Shown here piece after piece: positions 16,594-23,061 of a stretch of DNA of 23,284 bases. Numbering within the stretch: position 1 is the first letter of the stretch; every line of letters begins with the position of its first letter. The stretch comes from an uncultured Lachnospiraceae bacterium (GTDB taxonomy: Bacteria; Bacillota; Clostridia; Lachnospirales; Lachnospiraceae). The stretch spans positions 1-23,284 of the forward strand of contig CAJUHG010000048.1 of assembly GCA_910586005.1 (NCBI GenBank), in the 5' to 3' direction. The notes beneath the pieces were generated by a model. The model made no database searches, was not told where the DNA came from, and was given only the letters and a program-made list of their open reading frames with translations. Both the position numbers and the translations under genes were made by a program.

Positions 16594-17166
16594 ATGGGAA
16601 AGATAAAAGTAATAAATAATTGTAATGGGATTGCAGGATTAAAAGTAATTGAACCTACTGTCTTTGGAGATGAGCGAGGGTACTTTATGGAAACTTATAA
16701 TTATAAAGACTTTGCAGAGGTAGGTATTGACTGTAAATTTGTACAAGATAATCAATCTGCTTCCAGAAAGGGAGTGTTGCGTGGGTTACATTTTCAGATT
16801 AATTATCCCCAAGATAAGTTAGTTCGGGTAATAAAAGGTGAAGTTTTTGATGTTGCGGTAGATTTGCGGAAAGATTCTGATACATTTGGAAAGTGGTTTG
16901 GTGTGATTTTATCTGCAGAGAATAAAAAGCAATTTTTTATTCCAAAAGGATTTGCTCATGGTTTTGTGGTATTGTCTGAAGATGCAGAATTTTGTTATAA
17001 AGTTACAGATTTTTACCATCCAAACGATGAAGGTGGGTTGTTGTGGAAAGATAGTACGATTGGAATTCAATGGCCCATGCCAGAAGGAATGACTGAGGAA
17101 GAATTAATTATGTCTGAAAAAGATAAAATTTGGGAGAGCTTTGAGGAATATGTAAAGAAACTATAA
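16594..17166 (+). CDS. rfbC: dTDP-4-dehydrorhamnose 3,5-epimerase
   Basis: A 190-aa cupin-fold protein, normal length for RmlC/RfbC, which epimerises dTDP-4-keto-6-deoxyglucose at C3 and C5, the third step of dTDP-L-rhamnose synthesis. Family motifs are FGDERGYFMETY at 24-35, QDNQS at 51-55, VLRGLHFQ at 61-68 with the catalytic base H66, K75 in the DKLVRV strand, FIPKGFAHGF at 115-124 and the conserved Y135 in CYKV. The start at 16594 was preferred because GGAGG lies 6 nt upstream; an earlier in-frame ATG overlapping the rfbA end would add 37 unrelated residues translated from the hairpin region. The signature His and Tyr are both present, so the enzyme is probably active rather than a monofunctional sugar epimerase variant. 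Confidence 0.96.
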   Translation: MGKIKVINNCNGIAGLKVIEPTVFGDERGYFMETYNYKDFAEVGIDCKFVQDNQSASRKGVLRGLHFQINYPQDKLVRVIKGEVFDVAVDLRKDSDTFGKWFGVILSAENKKQFFIPKGFAHGFVVLSEDAEFCYKVTDFYHPNDEGGLLWKDSTIGIQWPMPEGMTEEELIMSEKDKIWESFEEYVKKL

Positions 17167-17210
17167 AGTTTTGCACACCTAGATTAAAATATCTAGAAAA
17201 GGAGGAATTT

Positions 17211-19292
17211 ATGAGAAAAAGGATTTTAGCATTTTTTTTGGCTGGAATTATGACATTTACCATGACTCCAGCAGAAGCCTTTGCTTCTATGTCCAAGCAG
17301 GAACTATCTGTTGAAACAGAGAAAGATTTGGACACAGAAAAGGCAAGACAAACGGAGAATTTAAAAGAACTACCAGAGGCAGAAAAGACCAAAGTAAAAG
17401 AGCAAGTGAATCAAAAATTAGCAGAAATAACAGAGTTACTGCCTTTAGAAGATGCAGAAAAAGATACGAAAGAGAACACAGAGATAAAAGAAAACAAAGA
17501 GATAAAAGGAGAGTTAGAAAAAGAGAATTGGCAGCCACCAACCGGAGGGCTGGTGCAAAGAGAGGTCGAAGTTACTCCTGAAATGGCAGCAAATGCTGAG
17601 GTGATTGACACAGCAAATGCTAAGTCTGTAAATGGTGTATTAGAATATGAAACATCATTGTTAGGGTCACAAAAATATGATTCTTCTTGGGATATCTATT
17701 CCTCAAACTATATTTATAATCTGCTTGACAAAGATGAAAAGGGTTTTTGGGATGATTTAAATGTTGTATGTAATACATATTTATCAAAAAATATTGATGC
17801 AGTCAGTAATGGAGATGGATGGGCATATTCAAAATTATGGGTTTCTTATTTAAAAAGGGGACTAACTGCAAAAGAAGCAGCAAATTTATATATTATGTTT
17901 ACATATTCCAATCCACAATACTATTTTTTAGATAGCAGTTTGCTTGCATATAAAGATGGACAATGGGTACCATTTTTATATGAAAAATTTCGAACAGGTT
18001 CCGCAAGAAAAAAAGAGACAGCGAAACTAAAGGCAAAAATTGAATCAATGAACAAAAAAGTTTCCAAGGGAAAAAATGATATAGAAAAAGCGAAAATTGC
18101 TCATGATTTAATTCTAAAAAAAGTAAGGTATGACCATAATTACAATAGTCTGATTCCAAACACCTTATATCATCAAAGTGCATATAGTGTATTTTGTGAT
18201 GATTATACCGTGTGTGCTGGATATACAAAGGCATTTGAAATTTTAATGAATGCGCAAGGCATTGATACAATAGGTGTTACAAGTGATTCACATGCTTGGA
18301 ATTTAATTTGTTTAAATGATTCTTGGTATCATCTGGATTGTACGTGGGATGATAACTATGTAGAATCAGGATATTTTGGTAATAAATGTTATCTTTTTTT
18401 CAATCGTAGTACATCTGTGTTAAAAGGAGAATTGGATTTACAAGGTGGTCATGATATTGAAAAGTTCTATAAGAATTTACTACCTAAATGTACCATAGAT
18501 TCAGGAGCAACTTATACAAAAATTGGTACTTATAAAAAACCACAAACAACTACTGCTGCACCAAAGATCTCTCAAAAGAGAACGAGCAGTGGAGTTCGAG
18601 TTACTTTGAGTACTACTTCTTCAGGGGCAGATATTTACTATACTTTAGATGGAAAAAAGCCATCTTCCTCTTTTACTAAGAGTTATCACTATACAAAACC
18701 TTTTACCATAAAATCCAATGTTACCATAAAAGCAATTGCAGTATGTAATAAGAGATGGAATAGTAAAATTAGTTCTGAAATTATAAATGGAAAGAAGTTC
18801 ATGGTGAAATTTGACACAATGGGTGGGCAAAAAATATCTTCTCAAAAGCTATGGAGGAATGGAAAAGTAAAAAAACCTGCTAATCCCAAGCGTGAAAAAT
18901 ATGAGTTTGTTGGTTGGTATAAAGACAAAAAGTATAAGAGTAAATGGAATTTTAATACAAAGATAACCAAAAACACTACTATTTATGCAAAGTGGAAAAA
19001 GGTTAAAGTTGGGAAACCCACCATTAAGAAGGTAACAAATCTTTCTAATAGAAAGGCTAAGATTGAAATTAAAAAAGTAAGTGGTATCAAAGGATATGAG
19101 ATTCGTTATGCAAAAAATTCTACCATGAAATCTCCTCAAAAAACTACTAGTAAATCTAATATTGTTACTATCAATAAATTAAAAAAAGGTTCCAGATGCT
19201 ATATTCAAGTAAGAGCATATAAGAAAGATTCCGCAGGAAAAAAAGTATTTGGAAAATGGAGTGAGAAAAAAGCGGTGAGGATTAAAAAATAG
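17211..19292 (+). CDS. Secreted transglutaminase-like protein with CHB_HEX_C, Flg_new and FN3-like domains
   Basis: A 693-aa exported protein. The signal peptide (about residues 1-26, MRKRILAFFLAG then AEAFA) closely resembles that of the DUF5722 protein upstream. Residues 30-115 are charged and Glu/Lys-rich, like a stalk. A transglutaminase-like (cysteine protease fold) domain lies at about 215-390, with a complete apparent triad: C335 in VCAGYTKAF, H361 in SHAWNLI and D376 in HLDCTWDD. It is followed by a CHB_HEX_C-type beta-sandwich (about 450-530, YYTLDGKKPS), one Flg_new repeat (about 533-600) and a C-terminal FN3-like domain (about 600-693). There is no sorting motif. AAGGAGG precedes the ATG. 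Bacterial relatives act as peptidases or crosslinkers at the surface; which one applies here is unknown. It is the last gene of the polysaccharide locus. Confidence 0.85.
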   Translation: MRKRILAFFLAGIMTFTMTPAEAFASMSKQELSVETEKDLDTEKARQTENLKELPEAEKTKVKEQVNQKLAEITELLPLEDAEKDTKENTEIKENKEIKGELEKENWQPPTGGLVQREVEVTPEMAANAEVIDTANAKSVNGVLEYETSLLGSQKYDSSWDIYSSNYIYNLLDKDEKGFWDDLNVVCNTYLSKNIDAVSNGDGWAYSKLWVSYLKRGLTAKEAANLYIMFTYSNPQYYFLDSSLLAYKDGQWVPFLYEKFRTGSARKKETAKLKAKIESMNKKVSKGKNDIEKAKIAHDLILKKVRYDHNYNSLIPNTLYHQSAYSVFCDDYTVCAGYTKAFEILMNAQGIDTIGVTSDSHAWNLICLNDSWYHLDCTWDDNYVESGYFGNKCYLFFNRSTSVLKGELDLQGGHDIEKFYKNLLPKCTIDSGATYTKIGTYKKPQTTTAAPKISQKRTSSGVRVTLSTTSSGADIYYTLDGKKPSSSFTKSYHYTKPFTIKSNVTIKAIAVCNKRWNSKISSEIINGKKFMVKFDTMGGQKISSQKLWRNGKVKKPANPKREKYEFVGWYKDKKYKSKWNFNTKITKNTTIYAKWKKVKVGKPTIKKVTNLSNRKAKIEIKKVSGIKGYEIRYAKNSTMKSPQKTTSKSNIVTINKLKKGSRCYIQVRAYKKDSAGKKVFGKWSEKKAVRIKK

Positions 19293-19295
19293 ACG

Positions 19296-19387
19296 ATACC
19301 TTGTGAAACGTTAAATGGTATCATGGGATACCCTAGAGGGCATACCTTATAAAGCGCCGAATGATATAATGGGGTACCAAAAAGGAT
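19296..19387 (+). repeat. Tandem pair of degenerate 46-bp palindromic repeats (copies 2 and 3)
   Basis: Unit A (19296-19341) and unit B (19342-19387) both begin ATACCTT and share AAxCG, GAATG or AAATG, TATxATGGG and TACC blocks in the same order. Unit A contains GGTATCATGGGATACC, a stem-forming palindrome, and GATACC at its start can pair with the internal GGTATC. A third copy is at 8449-8494. Each begins within 4 nt after a stop codon. They look like dispersed REP-type elements at gene ends. Confidence 0.55.
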
Positions 19388-19474
19388 AATAAACATAAGG
19401 ACATTCTTTATATTTTCTTATTATGTAATTCAGCATTGCTAATTAAATTTTCTAATGATATCTTAATCTAAAAA

Positions 19475-19493
19475 AGCTGCCAAATAGGCAGCT
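19475..19493 (-). terminator. Minus-strand intrinsic terminator
   Basis: AGCTGCC (19475-19481) and GGCAGCT (19487-19493) form a perfect 7-bp stem with a 5-nt loop. On the minus strand the stem is followed directly by TTTTTT. No minus-strand gene ends nearby; the restriction gene stops about 900 bp away. A further GTAGCTGCC at 19531-19539 can pair with GGCAGCTAC at 19487-19495, giving an alternative structure. Confidence 0.6.
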
Positions 19494-19559
19494 ACGCATA
19501 AAACAGTATCAACCAACAAACTGAAATAGGGTAGCTGCCATACAGGGTGCAGAAAAAGG

Positions 19560-19595
19560 CGAGTAGGAAACAAAGCGTTTCTTACTCGTTTTTTT
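19560..19595 (+). terminator. Strong intrinsic terminator
   Basis: CGAGTAGGAAAC (19560-19571) pairs with GTTTCTTACTCG (19577-19588), a 12-bp stem with one G-U pair and a 5-nt loop, followed by seven T. It could stop transcripts from the transglutaminase gene about 270 nt upstream. A run of A on the left makes it weakly bidirectional. Confidence 0.8.
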
Positions 19596-19604
19596 CATGT
19601 CCTT

Positions 19605-20074
19605 TGTTACGCGGTAGAGGCTGAAAAAGCATTGATACAAGCGGCTTTGCGGGCACATTTTCCGTGCGGCAAGGGATTTTATCCCTTTTCCCTCAAAAAC
19701 GCCTTTCTACTGCATAACAAAACTGTGGTAATTATACGAGGGAGCATAGGCCACCTATCTCGGATTTCCCAATGTTGGAAAAGCCTACGTTGGAAAATCC
19801 AAGGCAATAAAATAAAGATATAACTAACTAAAGAAAAATCAAATACCCATTCCCTTCTATCCTTTCCCTAATCCCTCGCCTTTGGGATAATGCAAGGTTG
19901 CAGAGCCACCAGAACAGAAAATAATGGAATAGAAACAGCAATACAAAGAAATATCATTTGTTATGTTACTCAGTAGAACCTCATTTTTAAGGGGAGGAGT
20001 ATAACCTTAACCCTGCTCTTATGTCGCTGTAATGCCACTTAAATCAAGCGAGAAATGCACTCTATCGCGTAACA
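19605..20074. repeat. 15-bp motif as an inverted pair 440 bp apart, plus a diverged third copy
   Basis: TGTTACGCGGTAGAG at 19605-19619 on the + strand recurs as TGTTACGCGATAGAG on the minus strand (20060-20074), with one mismatch. A weaker + strand copy, TGTTACTCAGTAGAA, is at 19964-19978. The pair frames most of the gene-free zone. Possible meanings are recombinase or relaxase recognition sites or the ends of a small lost element. Confidence 0.5.
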
Positions 20075-20147
20075 TTACATAATGGATTAAAAATGTAAGC
20101 GGTTTATCCGATTACTCTCTCTTGGCTGCCCAACAGCAAAGACAGGG

Positions 20148-20198
20148 AAAGCCGTCAAGGACGCGCAAACGTGCATTTTATCCTTGACGGCTTTTTCT
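20148..20198 (+). terminator. Long orphan intrinsic terminator
   Basis: AAAGCCGTCAAGGA (20148-20161) pairs perfectly with TCCTTGACGGCTTT (20181-20194), and an inner GCGC/GTGC pair extends the stem. TTTTTC follows. It points rightward, but no + strand gene lies upstream within the mobile segment, so it is probably left over from a lost gene or serves as an insulating barrier. Confidence 0.75.
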
Positions 20199-20280
20199 AG
20201 TTTTACTACTTGCTGAGATTGAAACTTGTTTTAGTATTCCTTTATGTCCATAACATAGCCATCACCCCTGTGTACAAAAT

Positions 20281-20324
20281 AAGAGTAGTAAATCCCCAGT
20301 AAAATCAAGGGTTTTACCACTCTT
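20281..20324 (-). terminator. Probable terminator of the restriction-modification operon
   Basis: AAGAGTAGTAAA (20281-20292) pairs with TTTACCACTCTT (20313-20324) with one mismatch, and CCC/GGG inside can extend the stem. On the minus strand it lies about 90 nt after the endonuclease stop and is followed by ATTTTG. It is the nearest hairpin to the operon end. Confidence 0.5.
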
Positions 20325-20412
20325 TTAACTTGTTTTGGTCACTTAAATCTACTTTAAGATACTGAAAAGATAGCAGGTAGTAGGTAAATTGTACATTCCC
20401 GCTTGAAGTGAT

Positions 20413-21243
20413 TTATCGTTTGCTAAGTTGCTCGAAAAGGTCAGTTCCTAACATTTTCAAAGAAGTTCTTCCAACTTCAAGCATTATCATAATCATATCT
20501 TCATCATTCCAGTGTCCTCCCCCGCCTTTTGTGTAAATTGAAGCAGCTTGTAACATGATAGTTGCACCATTACATTTTACAAATCTATTTTCGCAAAGAT
20601 TAGTATTTATAGGCATTCCATAATTTGCAGCGGTTAATCTATCAAGTCTATTCAATGTACCATCATTATAAACCAATGTCACTTCTCTGCCATCAGGTCT
20701 TATGACAGTCACATTTTGCGTCAAAAAATTAGAGCCTTCTAAAAACAGAATATAAGGGAAATATCGTTCGGATAGCATGAAATTGGCAATTTCGTTTACA
20801 TTTTTATATGCTCTTTCGATTGCATTTCCTGCTGCCATAAGGTCTTGATTGTTTTTCTTGCCAACAAGTTTGCCAGCTCTAATATTTTCAATATCTTTCC
20901 CCTGGTGCTTTGCCTCCGATACTAACACAACACGCCAATTACCGTTATCGTCTTGTACTTCTATAATCCCGCCGTCTGGTCTTATGCTTGCGCTTTCTAC
21001 GAAAAGTGTTTGTCCAAGGTATTCATCAATCCTTTTCAAAGCTTCGTTAATCTCTCTCTTAAATAAATCCTTTCTGTATCTAAATGTAAGCATGGGAAAT
21101 TCAAACTCAAGTTGTTTTTTGACAAAAAGAGAGGTATTCCCGACTTCCTTATCATGTATTTGTGCGTCTTTATGAAAGATTGTTATAGGTCCCTGCCCAT
21201 CTTTTTGCTGTATCGTTAATCTATTTGACTGTCCTTTTTTCAT
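20413..21243 (-). CDS. Type II restriction endonuclease, EcoRI/RsrI family, predicted to cut GAATTC
   Basis: A 276-aa protein, the same length class as EcoRI (277 aa), to which it aligns nearly without gaps from memory of that sequence. The PD-(D/E)XK active site is complete: D90 in RPDGG, E110 and K112 in SEAKHQG, matching EcoRI D91, E111 and K113. The recognition segment MAAGNAIER (136-144) keeps the residues equivalent to EcoRI M137, N141, A142 and R145, and LNRLDRLTAANYGMP keeps R199 and R202 for EcoRI R200 and R203. This supports GAATTC specificity in a homodimer requiring Mg. It is the last gene of a three-gene operon, 14 nt after the methyltransferase. No truncation or frameshift is seen, so it should be active. 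Placement in a Gram-positive mobile segment implies horizontal transfer. Confidence 0.95.
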   Translation of the reverse strand: MKKGQSNRLTIQQKDGQGPITIFHKDAQIHDKEVGNTSLFVKKQLEFEFPMLTFRYRKDLFKREINEALKRIDEYLGQTLFVESASIRPDGGIIEVQDDNGNWRVVLVSEAKHQGKDIENIRAGKLVGKKNNQDLMAAGNAIERAYKNVNEIANFMLSERYFPYILFLEGSNFLTQNVTVIRPDGREVTLVYNDGTLNRLDRLTAANYGMPINTNLCENRFVKCNGATIMLQAASIYTKGGGGHWNDEDMIMIMLEVGRTSLKMLGTDLFEQLSKR

Positions 21244-21257
21244 TACTATGTACTCCT

Positions 21258-22187
21258 TTACTCAATATTGAAAAACTTATCAACACTTTTAATTTCTTCA
21301 TACTCGGTATCTTGCCCCAAGTTCTTCATCAATTCAATGTGTTTATTGAAATAGTCCTTTGAAGCAGGGTCACTATCACACATCAAACAATGCCGTCCCT
21401 CTGTAATACACACTCTACCAACAGTTCCACTTCCAGCAAAAAAGTCAAGAACTATTGAACTGGGATAAGAAAGTGATTTGACAAAACGATCAATAATTTC
21501 AACGGGTTTCTGTGTTGGGTGCCCTACTCGCTCTTTACTGTTTCCGTTTAACCTACCGATTTGCCAAACATTGGTAGGGTTTTTTCCTTTCATCGTGTTT
21601 TCGGGATTAAGACGCTTATCCTTTAATGCCAGCTTCAAATCTTCCTCTGGATATGGCTCTCTAACTGCGTCTAAATCAAAATAATAATCATTGGTCTTTG
21701 CTAACCAAATAACTTCTTCATGTCTGTTTGCAAAATATCTATGTGCTGACATACCATTCTTATAATACCAAATAATAGTGTTTATCAGTTTGAATTTTGT
21801 GTTATGTCTAACGTGTTGAATAATATCTATCAAATCACCAGACTTAACATCGCGAAACTGAATGCCGCCAAAAATAACCATACTACCATTTTTTGATAAT
21901 ACTCTATATGCTTCATTAATCCATGTTGAAGCCCATTCAATGTAGTTGTCATATATGTCCCATCCTGTGAGTTCAAGGTTATATGGCGGGTCTATACATA
22001 TCAACTGTACAGATTCGTCCGGCAATTCTTTTAGAAACTCGTAACAATCCATAATGCTGTGAAGTAGCTTCACTCTATCAGGCTTGTCAAAATCTGCTGC
22101 GCTTTTCTGTTTCCAGTTGTTATCCTTACGCATTTTATTCAATGACATTAATGCGTGATTGCTGTGTGACTTATTATGTATAGCCAT
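21258..22187 (-). CDS. N6-adenine DNA methyltransferase, M.RsrI-like beta class (GAATTC)
   Basis: A 309-aa protein that methylates adenine with S-adenosylmethionine to protect sites from the partner endonuclease. Motif order is that of the beta class: catalytic DPPY at 66-69 (in CIDPPYNLE), then the target-recognition region, then the AdoMet motif DFFAGSG at 248-254. Segments NGMSAHRYFANRHEE (144-158), LDAVREPY, KRLNPE and GRLNGNS.ERVGHPTQKP (211-228) match M.RsrI, as does the N-terminus beginning MA..SH.N. M.EcoRI itself is unrelated in motif order, so this system is RsrI-type. The start at 22187 has AGAGGT about 9 nt upstream and matches the M.RsrI N-terminus; an earlier in-frame ATG would add 21 residues. 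The regulator ends 16 nt before it, the endonuclease starts 14 nt after it. Confidence 0.94.
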   Translation of the reverse strand: MAIHNKSHSNHALMSLNKMRKDNNWKQKSAADFDKPDRVKLLHSIMDCYEFLKELPDESVQLICIDPPYNLELTGWDIYDNYIEWASTWINEAYRVLSKNGSMVIFGGIQFRDVKSGDLIDIIQHVRHNTKFKLINTIIWYYKNGMSAHRYFANRHEEVIWLAKTNDYYFDLDAVREPYPEEDLKLALKDKRLNPENTMKGKNPTNVWQIGRLNGNSKERVGHPTQKPVEIIDRFVKSLSYPSSIVLDFFAGSGTVGRVCITEGRHCLMCDSDPASKDYFNKHIELMKNLGQDTEYEEIKSVDKFFNIE

Positions 22188-22203
22188 GTAATTTATACCT
22201 CTT

Positions 22204-22416
22204 TCATTTCTGTGTATCAGTGGTAGTTTTCGTAATATCGTCCAATCCACAATTTAACGTAGTGCATATCTTCGCAAGTCTCTCCAATGAGATAGGCTCG
22301 TCCTTGCCCATTTTTACAAATATATTGGTACTGATACCTGCTTGCTTCCGCATTGCAGTCTGGCTCATTTTTTTATCAATCAACAACTTCCAAAGCTTGT
22401 TGTAATTATACCTCAT
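22204..22416 (-). CDS. XRE-type helix-turn-helix regulator, candidate controller of the R-M operon
   Basis: A 70-aa protein made up almost entirely of one Cro/C1-type helix-turn-helix domain: MRYNYNKLWKLLIDKKMSQ at the start, MRKQAGIS.N.FVKMGKDEP as the HTH core, then LERLAKICTTLNCGLDDI. Small regulators of this kind are often found next to restriction-modification genes in Clostridia. It is the first gene of the operon, 16 nt upstream of the methyltransferase. The start at 22416 is preferred because MRYNYNKLW is the usual beginning of the family; an ATG 12 nt earlier is possible, and neither has a clear Shine-Dalgarno sequence. A good promoter and a direct repeat lie just upstream. A role like restriction controller (C) proteins, delaying endonuclease expression, is an inference. 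Confidence 0.82.
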   Translation of the reverse strand: MRYNYNKLWKLLIDKKMSQTAMRKQAGISTNIFVKMGKDEPISLERLAKICTTLNCGLDDITKTTTDTQK

Positions 22417-22433
22417 TCGAAAACCCATCTTTG

Positions 22434-22454
22434 CTTGTTCGCCTGTCCTTGTTC
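22434..22454 (-). promoter_or_regulatory. Candidate operator: direct repeat at the R-M transcription start
   Basis: On the minus strand GAACAAG occurs twice with a 14-nt period (+ strand CTTGTTC at 22434-22440 and 22448-22454). The repeat lies between the -10 element and the regulator start codon, covering the predicted transcription start. A bound XRE protein here would block transcription, so autorepression is possible. Confidence 0.4.
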
Positions 22455-22455
22455 T

Positions 22456-22484
22456 AGTATAGCACAAAGCAAACGTAACACCAA
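22456..22484 (-). promoter_or_regulatory. Promoter of the regulator-methyltransferase-endonuclease operon
   Basis: On the minus strand the -35 is TTGGTG (22479-22484) and the -10 is TATACT (22456-22461), with a 17-nt spacer and an extended -10 TG (TGCTATACT). The predicted start is about 20-30 nt before the regulator ATG. All three genes could be transcribed from here. Confidence 0.65.
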
Positions 22485-22563
22485 CTATATATTTTGAAAT
22501 CATGATATTTGATTGTATTGTATTTTCTTGCTTTTTCTTTGGCATTTTGGAATCTTGTCCGTA

Positions 22564-22660
22564 GTAGGGAGTGAAACGGAAACACTCAAACTTTTTTGAA
22601 AAATATCTCTCAAAACTTTGGCAAAACCACTCTGCTTGGTGTTGTAGGTAGTGAAAGGAA
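22564..22660 (+). repeat. Imperfect direct repeats upstream of the recombinase region
   Basis: GTAGGGAGTGAAACGGAA (22564-22581) and GTAGGTAGTGAAAGGAA (22644-22660) are similar over 17-18 bases, with an 80-nt period. They lie in the gap between the divergent regulator and the recombinase-side genes, where binding sites for element control would be expected. No gene is evident between 22546 and about 22715. Confidence 0.35.
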
Positions 22661-22715
22661 TTTCAGAGGGTTTGGAAAACTTCCCAACAAACAAAATGCA
22701 ACGCATTTTCGGAAA

Positions 22716-22985
22716 ATGGTACTATTTTCCTATACTTGCTACCAAACTTATCACATTACAAAACAAGGAAAGGACGGGAAAGGAATCAAACGGAAACGAA
22801 AAATCAAGGACGGGCATATCGTGGTGGAAAATCCACTCTATCAAGAATTGCCTACGCATGAAGTAATGATAAAATCTGGCAGGACGCTGTATCGCTTTAC
22901 AGGCAGCTATGACGGGGAAAGGAGCCTGCTCTACAAGGTTTTACGCCTTATGGAGCAGGAACAGGGTAAAAAAGATGTTGATTAA
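22716..22985 (+). CDS. Small mobile-element protein, TnpW-like (start uncertain)
   Basis: The C-terminal 55 residues look like real protein: DGHIVVENPLYQELPTHE, then KSGRTLYRFTGSYDGERS and LLYKVLRLMEQEQ. This last pattern (short beta strands from an IG/SGxTxY motif, then a K-LRLM helix) resembles the small TnpW-type proteins that accompany large serine recombinases in Tn4451-like elements. The match is by pattern only. The upstream part is basic and low in complexity and may not be translated: the ATG at 22716 has no Shine-Dalgarno sequence, while an in-frame GTG at 22821 has AAGGA 10 nt upstream and would give 54 residues. The frame stays open further upstream to 22596. It stops 76 nt before the recombinase start, same strand. 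Function is unknown. Confidence 0.5.
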   Translation: MVLFSYTCYQTYHITKQGKDGKGIKRKRKIKDGHIVVENPLYQELPTHEVMIKSGRTLYRFTGSYDGERSLLYKVLRLMEQEQGKKDVD

Positions 22986-23033
22986 AAATGCCAGAGCCTA
23001 TAGAATAAGGGTAAGCAATCCTGTATTGGCAGA

Positions 23034-23056
23034 CTGCTCACCGATGAAAGGAGCAG
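23034..23056 (+). promoter_or_regulatory. Hairpin overlapping the recombinase ribosome binding site
   Basis: CTGCTC (23034-23039) pairs with GAGCAG (23051-23056). The right arm contains part of the Shine-Dalgarno AAAGGAG (23047-23053), 8 nt before the ATG. Folding would partly hide the ribosome binding site and could keep recombinase translation low. Confidence 0.35.
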
Positions 23057-23061
23057 AAACT

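Larger units (their letters stand above)
19388..20412. other. Gene-free boundary zone at the edge of the mobile region
   Basis: About 1 kb without a convincing gene on either strand. The longest open frames (about 60 codons) have no ribosome binding site and no recognisable family. The base composition changes from very AT-rich before about 19470 to more mixed after it. The stretch holds three orphan terminator-like hairpins, three copies of a TGTTACGCG-type motif, and the 3' terminator of the restriction gene. It is best read as a decayed or non-coding end region of an integrative element. No attachment site could be defined. Confidence 0.5.

Noticed and set aside
17899..18270. A 123-codon minus-strand open frame
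   Set aside because: It lies wholly inside the transglutaminase-like gene, has no start signal, and has no recognisable family.
19632..19823. A 63-codon + strand frame in the boundary zone
   Set aside because: No Shine-Dalgarno sequence, no family pattern, and odd composition; more likely non-coding remnant.
20849..21175. A 108-codon + strand open frame
   Set aside because: It is antisense to the EcoRI-like endonuclease gene and shows no start signal.
22651..22866. A 71-codon + strand frame overlapping the TnpW-like ORF
   Set aside because: It occupies another frame of the same segment and lacks the conserved-looking C-terminal pattern.
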